Origin: Hyphomicrobiales bacterium
Lineage (GTDB): Bacteria; Pseudomonadota; Alphaproteobacteria; Rhizobiales; Xanthobacteraceae
Length of the DNA stretch: 32,103 bases
NCBI GenBank assembly: GCA_023266695.1
Contig: JAHFPO010000003.1
Coordinates: 1 to 32,103 of the forward strand
Direction of reading: 5' to 3'
Positions 25,923-32,103 of this stretch are shown in pieces (position 1 is the first letter of the stretch; every line of letters begins with the position of its first letter). The position numbers were made by a program, and so were the translations under genes. The notes below the pieces were generated by a model. The model was given only the letters and a program-made list of their open reading frames with translations, was not told where the DNA came from and searched no databases.

Positions 25923-26360
25923 CTAGCCGGCGCCGACCTGGGCCTTGAAGCCCGCCGCCTCGATCCCGGCCACCGCGCAGACCTCGTCCTTGTCGGAGGT
26001 ATCGCCGGAAATGCCGACCGCTCCGACGAGTTCGCCCGCCGCGGTCCGCACGAGAACCCCGCCGGGCACGGGCACCAGGCGTCCGCCGCTCACGGTGACG
26101 ATCGCCGAGACGAAGTGCGGCGCCTTTTGCACGCGTTCGAGGTACTCGCGCGAGCCGAAGCCCATGCCGAGTCCGCCCCAAGCTTTGCCGAAGGCGATGT
26201 CGAAGCGCAGGATCCCGGAGCCGTCCTCGCGCTTGCAGGTGACGAGATGGCCGCCGGCATCGAGCACGGCGACGGTGAGCGGCGCGCATTTGGTTTCGCG
26301 GCCCTTCTTCAGGGCTTCATCGACGATGGTGCTGGCTTGTTTGAGAGTGAGTGCAGGCAT
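25923..26360 (-). CDS. GlcG/HbpS-family protein (DUF336)
   Basis: 145 residues, full family length. TVAVLDAGGHLVTCKREDG (in part VAVLDAGGHLV, ~29-39), SREYLERV, LVPVPGGVLVR and GAVGISGDTSDKDEVCAVAGI are characteristic of GlcG/HbpS proteins. The last block is normally G-x-S-G, then DEx-x-A. These proteins bind heme or small ligands; GlcG is found in glycolate operons but its role is unclear. Here it is not in glcDEF but 16 kb away, after a beta-hydroxyacid dehydrogenase. GAGGAG lies five bases before the ATG at 26360. Confidence 0.88.
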   Translation of the reverse strand: MPALTLKQASTIVDEALKKGRETKCAPLTVAVLDAGGHLVTCKREDGSGILRFDIAFGKAWGGLGMGFGSREYLERVQKAPHFVSAIVTVSGGRLVPVPGGVLVRTAAGELVGAVGISGDTSDKDEVCAVAGIEAAGFKAQVGAG

Positions 26361-26393
26361 GACGACTCCTCGATGACGACGTAGAGCGGCGGA

Positions 26394-27281
26394 TCAACCC
26401 GCCTTGCGGTTTGCCCAATAGACCGAGAGACCAGAATTCTCCCTCGGTCCGAGGCCTTTGCGGCTCGCCTCCTCGAAACAGGCGAGCGTGCGTTCGGTGA
26501 GCGGCAGCTCGACGCCCAGCGCCTTGCCTTCGGCCAGCATCGAGCGGAGGTCCTTGAGCCCGCCGTCGATGTTGAAGGTCACCGGGCCGGGATCGCCGCC
26601 CTTGAGCATGGTGGCGATCGCGGGTCCGCGCACTTTCAGCACATTGGCGCCGCCGGACGTATCGGCGAACAGATCCATCAGACGCACCGGATCGATGCCG
26701 AGCGGGCGGCAGAGCGCCAGCGCCTCGCCGAGCGCCTGCCAATAGATCATGAGCGGAAGATTGATCGCGAGCTTCATGGTGGCGCCGGCGCCGACCGGAC
26801 CCACATGCTCGAGCCGGCGGCAGAGCTCATTGAGGATGGGCTTGGCGCGTTCGGCGTCGGCCGCTTCCGCGCCCAGCAAGCCGATGAGCTTGCCCTGGCG
26901 CGCCGGGCCGACGGTGCCGCCGACCGGACATTCGGCGAAGGCCGCGCCCCTGGCGCGCACCTTGGCGGCGAGCGCCACCGCGGTCTCGGGCCGCACCGTG
27001 CTCATATCGATGAAGAGCTTTCCCTTCACGTCGCCGGCGAGCAGGCCCTTGGAACCGTCATAGACCTCGTCGATCGCCGCGGCGTCGGTGAGGATGGTGA
27101 TGACGGTCTCGACCTTGCTCGCGAGCTCCTGGGGGGAGGCCGCCACCGTGGCGCCCGCATCGGCGAGCGCCTTCGCCTTGGCCGCGCTGCGGTTCCATAC
27201 GGCGAGCTTGTGGCCGGCCTCGATGAGACGCGCGCCGATCGCGGCGCCCATGCGGCCGAGACCGGCGATCCCGATCACCAT
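26394..27281 (-). CDS. NAD(P)-dependent beta-hydroxyacid dehydrogenase family protein
   Basis: 295 residues. The N-terminal Rossmann site is GIAGLGRMGAAIG (4-16) and the strand-2 end is WNRS (R31), which favours NADP. FIDMSTVRPET (90-100), CPVGGTVGPARQGKL (118-132) and GAGATMKLAINLPL with catalytic K170 and N174 define the beta-HAD family (3-hydroxyisobutyrate, tartronate-semialdehyde and glyoxylate/succinic-semialdehyde reductases). GGGAGAAG precedes the ATG at 27281; the frame continues 17 codons upstream without a better start. With glycolate genes nearby, a glyoxylate or tartronate-semialdehyde reductase role is possible. Confidence 0.88.
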   Translation of the reverse strand: MVIGIAGLGRMGAAIGARLIEAGHKLAVWNRSAAKAKALADAGATVAASPQELASKVETVITILTDAAAIDEVYDGSKGLLAGDVKGKLFIDMSTVRPETAVALAAKVRARGAAFAECPVGGTVGPARQGKLIGLLGAEAADAERAKPILNELCRRLEHVGPVGAGATMKLAINLPLMIYWQALGEALALCRPLGIDPVRLMDLFADTSGGANVLKVRGPAIATMLKGGDPGPVTFNIDGGLKDLRSMLAEGKALGVELPLTERTLACFEEASRKGLGPRENSGLSVYWANRKAG

Positions 27282-27389
27282 GACAAGCTTCTCCCCTCCC
27301 CCGCAGCGGTGTTGTTGTGACTGGAGCAGCAATTGCCACCGTTAGCACGCGCGAGCGGCGGTGCCAACGCAACGGCCGGATTCGCCCGC

Positions 27390-28793
27390 TCAAACGGCGA
27401 CTTTTACGAGGAAGCTTTCGATCTCGGCGCGGAGATTCGAGGCGGCGGTCTCGACCGCCTGCGAGGCGGTGAGCACCGTCCCGGCCGACGCGCGCGTCTC
27501 GGTCGCGGCTCCCGCGACCTCGCTCAGCACCGAGACGACCATCTCCGTCCCGCGGGCCGCGTTCGCCACATTGCGCGAAATTTCGCCGGTTGCCGCGCTT
27601 TGCTCTTGCAGGGAAGTGCTCACCGACGAGGTATATTCGTTGATTTCCCGCATGCGTTCCGAAATTCGACGGATCGCCTCGACCGCGCCGGTGGTCGAGG
27701 TCTGCACCGCCAGGATCTGGGCGGCGATCTCCTCGGTCGCCTTCGCGGTCTGCACGGCGAGCGACTTCACTTCCGACGCGACGACCGAAAAACCCCTGCC
27801 CGACTCGCCCGCGCGCGCCGCTTCGATCGTGGCATTGAGGGCGAGAAGGTTGGTTTGCCCGGCGATGTCGCGGATCACGCCCACCACGTCGCCGATCTTC
27901 TGCGCGGCCTCGGCGAGCCCGATGATCTCGTCGTTGGTCGCCTGCGCCTCGCTGGTCGCAATCTGAACCACGTTGCTGGTCTGGGCGAGTTGCTGATTGA
28001 TCTCCGCGATCGAATACGACAATTCCTCGGCGGCGCTCGCCGCCGTCCCGACGTTGCCCGACGCGTCGTTCGACGTGGAAACCGCCCCTTCAGCGCGTTG
28101 CGAGGTTTGGCTGGAGGAGGCGGAGAGCGTGGCCGCGGTCGAGCGCATGGCCACCGCGCTGTCGTTCACGGTCTTGAGCACGGTCTCGACCCGCTCGCGG
28201 AACGAGACGATGGCGGCGTCGACCAACTTGCGGTGCTGCTCCTGCTCGAACAGCGTGGCATTCTGCTTCTCGGCACGCTGTCGCTCGGTGATGTCGTCGT
28301 GCGTGGAGACCCATCCACCGTTCGGCATCGATTTGTTGGTGATGGAGATGGTCCGTCCGTCGGGAAGCTCGATCATCTTGGTTTCGGCTCTTTCGTCGCC
28401 GAACTTGGCGATGTCTGGATCTCCCCTGAAGTTCCCGGCCTGGTCGACGAATTTGGCGGCGTATTGGCCCGGATTCCCTTTGAAGGTCCCGGCCGTCTTC
28501 CGAAGTTGCAAAAGATCGCGAAGCGTGCAGCCGAGCTTCACATTCTCAGGTGACAACTTGTACATCTGAACGTACTGCTTGTTGCAGATGATCAGTCGCC
28601 CCTTGGAATCGAACATGCAAAGGCCCTGCGACATATTGTTGAGGGCCGCGGTAAAATGCAGATTTTGCTCGCGCAGTCGGCGGCTGACGAAGGCGCCGAC
28701 GAGATACAGCACGAGGAGCGACAGAGTGCCGACCGTGACAACAATCAGCTGCCAGTCGTGCTCGCCCGCGAAGGAGGAGAGAAATTGGAACAT
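27390..28793 (-). CDS. Methyl-accepting chemotaxis protein with PAS domain
   Basis: 467 residues. One membrane segment (~15-37) follows a very short N-terminus, so there is no periplasmic sensor. A PAS domain (~46-165: [40 protein letters not shown] and [19 protein letters not shown]) probably senses an internal or membrane signal. A coiled-coil signalling domain follows, with the conserved tip [21 protein letters not shown] and [12 protein letters not shown] (each quoted in part). No C-terminal CheR/CheB pentapeptide is seen. No Shine-Dalgarno sequence is apparent before the ATG at 28793. Chemotaxis partners are outside the window. Confidence 0.92.
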   Translation of the reverse strand: MFQFLSSFAGEHDWQLIVVTVGTLSLLVLYLVGAFVSRRLREQNLHFTAALNNMSQGLCMFDSKGRLIICNKQYVQMYKLSPENVKLGCTLRDLLQLRKTAGTFKGNPGQYAAKFVDQAGNFRGDPDIAKFGDERAETKMIELPDGRTISITNKSMPNGGWVSTHDDITERQRAEKQNATLFEQEQHRKLVDAAIVSFRERVETVLKTVNDSAVAMRSTAATLSASSSQTSQRAEGAVSTSNDASGNVGTAASAAEELSYSIAEINQQLAQTSNVVQIATSEAQATNDEIIGLAEAAQKIGDVVGVIRDIAGQTNLLALNATIEAARAGESGRGFSVVASEVKSLAVQTAKATEEIAAQILAVQTSTTGAVEAIRRISERMREINEYTSSVSTSLQEQSAATGEISRNVANAARGTEMVVSVLSEVAGAATETRASAGTVLTASQAVETAASNLRAEIESFLVKVAV

Positions 28794-29305
28794 GGCTTGT
28801 TTCGTGCGCTCGAATTTCCGAAACGAGTGGCTCGTCTTGGGTTTAAAAATAGCCGGCGACCGGTATGTTTGTGGTTAATCGGCGGTTGAGGGTGCCGGCC
28901 ATTGAGGTAATTAAATACCTTTTTGCGCGGCGAACTTGTCGATGGGGCGGACCTGCAATGGCGGCCGCAGCTGCTTGTCCCAGCCGTTGTTCTCGCCCTT
29001 GAGAGAATAGTGAGTGCTCGGTGCCGTGCGCCTTGAGCAATTTCTGTATCGAGGCGGCGCGGGCGGCGAGCCGTTCCTGCACGACGATCCGCTCGACCGG
29101 CCGGCAGCGATCTTCGGCGGCATAACGACGCTCCATTTCGGCAGGGGCCGGCAAGCCTATCTGCTGGTGCCGGTGCTTCCGCCGGCGAGCCGCAAAGGGC
29201 GGCCGGCAAGAACTCTTTTACCTCCAGGCGGGCGGTCCGTTCCGCATTGTCAAACCCCCGGGGAGGCGGCACCATGGCGGCCCATCGGCGCAAGGACACC
29301 CAGCC
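28794..29305. other. 512-bp interval with a gene remnant and leader ORF
   Basis: Holds the upstream region of the chemoreceptor (28794-28910, A/T-richer than the surroundings, presumably its promoter), a minus-strand frameshifted remnant (28911-29154) and the leader of the isochorismatase-like gene including an 11-codon ORF. Nothing else coding is supported. Confidence 0.5.
28911..29154 (-). pseudogene. Frameshifted gene remnant with a 4-bp tandem duplication
   Basis: Two overlapping minus-strand frames look like halves of one protein. The upstream frame reads ERRYAAEDRCRPVERIVVQ then ERLAARAASIQKLLKAHGTEH; the downstream frame continues YSLKGENNGWDKQLRPPLQ then VRPIDKFAAQKGI and a TAA at 28911-28913. 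The switch falls at AGTGAGTG (plus strand 29009-29016), a 4-base tandem duplication; removing one copy joins the halves in frame as GTEHYSLKG. The upstream frame meets stops near 29220, so the N-terminal part is missing or short. Family not recognised. A sequencing error is possible. Confidence 0.45.
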
Positions 29306-29309
29306 ATGA
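29274..29309 (+). CDS. Eleven-codon leader ORF overlapping the hydrolase start
   Basis: ATG at 29274 with a strong GGGGAGG (29260-29266) seven bases before it encodes MAAHRRKDTQP. Its TGA (29307-29309) overlaps the ATG of the next gene (29306-29308), so ribosomes ending here could restart on the hydrolase. It may be a coupling leader rather than a functional peptide. Confidence 0.4.
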   Translation: MAAHRRKDTQP

Positions 29310-30034
29310 CGGCCGTCGAAATCGTCGACCGCTCCACGATGATCGGCAGGCTCCAGCGCGGCCTGATCCTCAAGCCGCGCGAGACGGCGATCGTCACCGT
29401 CGACATGCACCGCGGCCACCTCGACCCCGCGATCGCCACCATGGCGGCCAAGCCCGACGACTCCCGGCGCGTCATCGCCGCCGCCAAAGAACTCTTGGAT
29501 TTCGCCCGCGTCCGGCAAATTCCCGTCATCCACGTCAAGCTCGTCTACCGGAAAATTCCGGGCCTCGGCAGCGAGGGCATGATCCAGCCGTTCTGGCGCG
29601 CGCTCCATGATATGACCACGGAGGAGGACCGGCTCACCCCCGGTCGACGCTCGACGGTCGACGGGCACAATCTCGAGGGCTCGCCGGGGACCGAGATCAT
29701 CCCGGAGCTCTACGCCAAAGCCGATTACGTCATCGACAACAAGAAACGCCTCGACTGCTTCTATGGCACCGATCTGCGCGGTCTGCTCGACACGCTCGGC
29801 GTGAAGAGCGTCTGCCTGATGGGGATCAACACCAATACCTGCGTGCTCAACACCGCCTTCACCGCGTTCAATTTCGACTTCCGGGTGGTGGTGTTGTCGG
29901 ACTGCGTCGCCAGCATGTACGGTGACGACCTGCACGTGTTGGGGCTACAGAACGTCGCCCGCTGCCTCGGCTGGGTGCTCGCCAACGACGAGTTCAAGGA
30001 GAAGATCGAGGAAGGGGCCGCCCGCAACGATTGA
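29306..30034 (+). CDS. Isochorismatase-family cysteine hydrolase
   Basis: 242 residues. The catalytic triad of the family is visible: D33 in VTVDMHRGH, Lys at 146/147 in DNKKRLDCFYGTDL, and nucleophile C179 in LMGINTNTCVLNTAF. Members hydrolyse amides or ureido compounds (N-carbamoylsarcosine, biuret, ureidoacrylate, nicotinamide) or isochorismate; this one is closest by eye to the amidase type. A weak AAGGA (29292-29296) lies nine bases before the ATG, while a better site serves the overlapping leader ORF. It precedes a Liv-type importer by 83 bp, suggesting that the imported compound is an amide or carbamoyl substrate. Confidence 0.88.
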   Translation: MTAVEIVDRSTMIGRLQRGLILKPRETAIVTVDMHRGHLDPAIATMAAKPDDSRRVIAAAKELLDFARVRQIPVIHVKLVYRKIPGLGSEGMIQPFWRALHDMTTEEDRLTPGRRSTVDGHNLEGSPGTEIIPELYAKADYVIDNKKRLDCFYGTDLRGLLDTLGVKSVCLMGINTNTCVLNTAFTAFNFDFRVVVLSDCVASMYGDDLHVLGLQNVARCLGWVLANDEFKEKIEEGAARND

Positions 30035-30117
30035 GAAATTCCGGAAATGCACCACACGGCCAAATCCCGGCCTGACGAGGGCGCGGGCAAGGAAATGCGA
30101 AAGGGAGGAGAAAGTCC

Positions 30118-31362
30118 ATGTCAGTAAGACGCAGAACAGTCCTTAAAGGGTTGGCGGCGAGCAGTGCCGTTCTCGCGATGCCGGCGGTCCTGCGCGCGCA
30201 GGCGAGCGCATTCAAGATCGGCTTGCTCACCGTCAAGACCGGACCGCTCGCCCAGGGCGGCATCCAGATGGAGCAGGGCATCATCACCCTGCTGAAGGAG
30301 AAGAACTACACCTTCGCCGGGCGCAAGATCGAGCTGATCTCGGCCGACACCGGCGGCAATCCGGCCGGCGCCAAGACCAAGGCACAGGAAGTGATCGAGC
30401 GCGACAAGGTCAACGTCATCCTGGGTCCGCTCGCCGCTTTCGAATTGTTGGCAATCACCGATTACGTCCGCGACAATCAGACGCCGCTGATGAGTATCGC
30501 GGCCGCGGAAGACGTGACGCAACGCAAGGCCAATCCATTCGTCATTCGCCCGTCGGCGACCTCGGCGCAGTGCTGCCACGCCATGGGCGATTACGCCGCG
30601 AAGGAACTGAAGTACAAGCGCGCGGCGACGATCTCCGAGGACTTCGCTTTCGGCTACGAGCAGATGGGCGGATTTCTGCGGGTATTCGAGGACAACGGCG
30701 GCAAGGTGGTGAAGAAGCTGTGGCCGCCGCTGGTGACGCCGGACTACACACCGTACATCGCGCAGATCCAGAACGTCGATTGCGTGTTCAACGGCTTCGC
30801 CGGCTCGAACCCGGTGAAGTTCATGCGTGCCTATGCCGATCTCGGCTTGAAGGGGAGAATCCCGCTGCTCTCCGGCTGGACCGCGATGGACGATGCTCTC
30901 TTGCGCAGTCTCGGCGACGAGGCGGTGGGCGTGATTTCGGCCGCCTTCTACTCGGCCGAATTCAAATCGGAGAGCAACAAGCGCTTCATAGCGGCGATGC
31001 AGAAAGACTACGGCGTGCTCCCCGGCGGATATTCGGCGGGCATGTACGTGGCCGGCCTGTGCGTCGAAGCGGCGATGCAGAAGCTCGGCGGCAAGGCCGA
31101 CGACCGCAAGGCTCTCGCCGACGCCTTGCATCAGGTCTCGTTGACCGACACTCCACGCGGCGCGATCAAGTTCGACAAATACGGCAACGTGATCGGTGAC
31201 GTCTTCATCCGCCGATGCGAGCGCAAGGGCAGTCAACTGGTGAACACGGTGATCAAGACCTATCCGAACGTGAGCCAGTTCTGGACGTACAACGAGAAGG
31301 ATTTCCTGGCGAACCCGGTCTACGCGCGGGACTATCCGCCGGCGAAGAACCTCGAACAGTAG
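30118..31362 (+). CDS. Liv-type ABC transporter substrate-binding protein, Tat signal
   Basis: 414 residues. The N-terminus VRRRTVLKGLAASSAVLAMPAVLRA is a twin-arginine-type signal (RRRTVLK, cleavage near ARA-Q, residue ~27). The body is a periplasmic type-I binding fold: IGLLTVKTGPLAQGG, ISADTGGNPAGAKTKAQE and INVILGPLAAFELLA-type segments (here NVILGPLAAFELL), SEDFAFGYEQMGGF and the late PRGAIKFDKYGNV. This is the LivK/amide-urea-binding group. GGGAGGAG lies just upstream of the ATG. The adjacent amidase-like hydrolase suggests the ligand may not be a branched-chain amino acid. Tat export would indicate folding before export. Confidence 0.92.
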   Translation: MSVRRRTVLKGLAASSAVLAMPAVLRAQASAFKIGLLTVKTGPLAQGGIQMEQGIITLLKEKNYTFAGRKIELISADTGGNPAGAKTKAQEVIERDKVNVILGPLAAFELLAITDYVRDNQTPLMSIAAAEDVTQRKANPFVIRPSATSAQCCHAMGDYAAKELKYKRAATISEDFAFGYEQMGGFLRVFEDNGGKVVKKLWPPLVTPDYTPYIAQIQNVDCVFNGFAGSNPVKFMRAYADLGLKGRIPLLSGWTAMDDALLRSLGDEAVGVISAAFYSAEFKSESNKRFIAAMQKDYGVLPGGYSAGMYVAGLCVEAAMQKLGGKADDRKALADALHQVSLTDTPRGAIKFDKYGNVIGDVFIRRCERKGSQLVNTVIKTYPNVSQFWTYNEKDFLANPVYARDYPPAKNLEQ

Positions 31363-31370
31363 AATGCGCG

Positions 31371-31438
31371 TCCCGGCGCGGTGCGGCGAGAAACGCCGCA
31401 CCGTCAGCCGGGATTCAAGAACCAAATAAGAATCCCGG
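31371..31438 (+). promoter_or_regulatory. Competing hairpins between livK-like and livH-like genes
   Basis: Hairpin A: a perfect 10-bp stem (31379-31388 with 31394-31403, loop AGAAA), extended by TCCCGGC (31371-31377) with GCCGGGA (31407-31413). Hairpin B: CCGGGATTC (31408-31416) pairs perfectly with GAATCCCGG (31430-31438). The base of A and the left arm of B use the same bases, so the full forms exclude each other. No T-run follows. It may stabilise the binding-protein mRNA or control entry into the permease genes. Confidence 0.55.
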
Positions 31439-31498
31439 ACGTGCAGCGCGTCTGCCAGGACGCGTTGAGGCACCGGGAAGCGGGCGGGATCATTGTAG

Positions 31499-32103
31499 AT
31501 GAGCCTGTGGTTGACCTTGGCGGTGAACAGCATCGCCCTTGGCGGATTGCTGTTCCTGCTCTCCGCCGGGTTTTCGTTGATTTTCGGCCTGATGCGGATT
31601 CCCAATCTGCTGCACGGCTCATTCTTCATGCTGGGCGCCTATTTCGGCGTTTCCTTCCTATGGCAGGGCGTGAATTTCTGGGTGGCCGCGCTGCTTAGCG
31701 GCCTGGCCATAGCCCTCATCGGCGGGCTGATCGAGCGCTTCCTGCTACGCCGGCTGGAGGGACAGATTCTTCCGCAGGTCCTGCTGACGCTGGGCCTTGC
31801 CTTCATCGTCGGCGACGTCTGTCTGATGATCTGGACCGGCGACCCGTGGCAGCCTGCGACTCCCGACCATCTGCGCGGCGCGGTGCAGGTGGCGGGTCTG
31901 TTCTTTCCACTCTTTCGCCTGGTGATCGTCGGCGTTGCCGTAATCGTTGCCGTGGCGCTCTGGCTGATGGTCGACTGGACGCGGCTCGGCGCCATGATCC
32001 GCGCCGGCGTCGACGACCCGCAGATCGCGCGGGTGGTCGGCATCAAGGTGTCGCAACTCTTCACCCTGATCTTCGCTCTGGGCGCGGCGCTCGCAGGCTT
32101 CGC
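31499..32103 (+). CDS. livH: LivH-type ABC transporter permease (partial, runs off the end)
   Basis: Open from the ATG at 31499 to the window end, 201 codons, without a stop. MSLWLTLAVNSIALGGLLFL opens the first membrane segment; LSAGFSLIFGLMRIPNLLHG and FFMLGAYFGV follow, as in LivH proteins, then IERFLLRRLEG and QVLLTLGLAFI. RLGAMIRAGVDDPQIARVVGI near 175-195 is the cytoplasmic loop that contacts the ATPases. It lies 136 bp after the binding-protein gene and would be its inner-membrane partner; livM, livG and livF are expected beyond the window. A weak GGCGGGA precedes the ATG. Confidence 0.93.
   Translation, partial: MSLWLTLAVNSIALGGLLFLLSAGFSLIFGLMRIPNLLHGSFFMLGAYFGVSFLWQGVNFWVAALLSGLAIALIGGLIERFLLRRLEGQILPQVLLTLGLAFIVGDVCLMIWTGDPWQPATPDHLRGAVQVAGLFFPLFRLVIVGVAVIVAVALWLMVDWTRLGAMIRAGVDDPQIARVVGIKVSQLFTLIFALGAALAGF

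Noticed and set aside
28745-29935. 396-codon minus-strand frame across the remnant and hydrolase
   Set aside because: Mostly antisense to the isochorismatase-like gene and changes character along its length; the remnant halves lie in the other two minus-strand frames.
30121-31629. 502-codon minus-strand open frame opposite the Liv-type binding protein
   Set aside because: Antisense shadow; the plus strand carries a Tat signal and a complete binding fold.

Overview
The window is G+C-rich DNA (about two thirds G+C by eye). Its gene content fits an alphaproteobacterium, most likely a soil or aquatic member of the Hyphomicrobiales (Bradyrhizobium/Xanthobacter-like). This rests on a glcDEF set, DUF3422, a PAS-type methyl-accepting protein with no large sensor domain, TRAP and Liv-type importers, many ATGA stop/start overlaps and strong GC3 bias. 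No rRNA, tRNA, CRISPR array, insertion sequence or recognisable transcription factor was found.

Region by region. (1) 1-1069: a lower-G+C edge holding one small secreted cysteine-rich protein (TTG start) and about 475 bp without a gene. (2) 1070-9306, minus strand: a glycolate operon, glcD-glcE-glcF, then an A-type malate synthase with an unusual histone-H1-like tail, a secreted LVIVD beta-propeller protein and a small exported protein. Glycolate would be oxidised to glyoxylate and condensed with acetyl-CoA to malate. (3) 9453-11954, minus: three tandem paralogous exported alpha/beta hydrolases with conserved leaders and a shared C-terminal R-x-P-L ending. (4) 12070-13907, minus: a membrane alpha/beta hydrolase coupled to an isoprenylcysteine-methyltransferase-like membrane protein. 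(5) 13954-17391, minus: lutA-GNAT-lutB-lutC, an L-lactate oxidation operon with an acetyltransferase gene coupled into its middle. (6) 17680-20721, plus and divergent from lut: a complete TRAP transporter (P, Q, M). (7) 20748-24538, plus: DUF3422 protein, SbmA/YddA-like ABC exporter with altered ATPase motifs, and a small methyltransferase-like protein. (8) 24542-27281, minus: beta-hydroxyacid dehydrogenase, GlcG/HbpS-like protein, zeta-class GST and an exported DUF5666-like protein. (9) 27390-28793, minus: a chemoreceptor, followed upstream by a frameshifted gene remnant. (10) 29306-32103, plus: isochorismatase-like hydrolase, Tat-exported Liv-type binding protein, and a LivH permease running off the window.

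Much of the window handles 2-hydroxy acids (glycolate, lactate, glyoxylate) and their uptake. The least explained parts are the triplicated exported hydrolases with their shared leader and tail, the acetyltransferase inside lut, the tail on malate synthase, the competing hairpins between livK and livH, and the twin-motif cysteine-rich protein. Family names come from remembered motifs, not from a database search.
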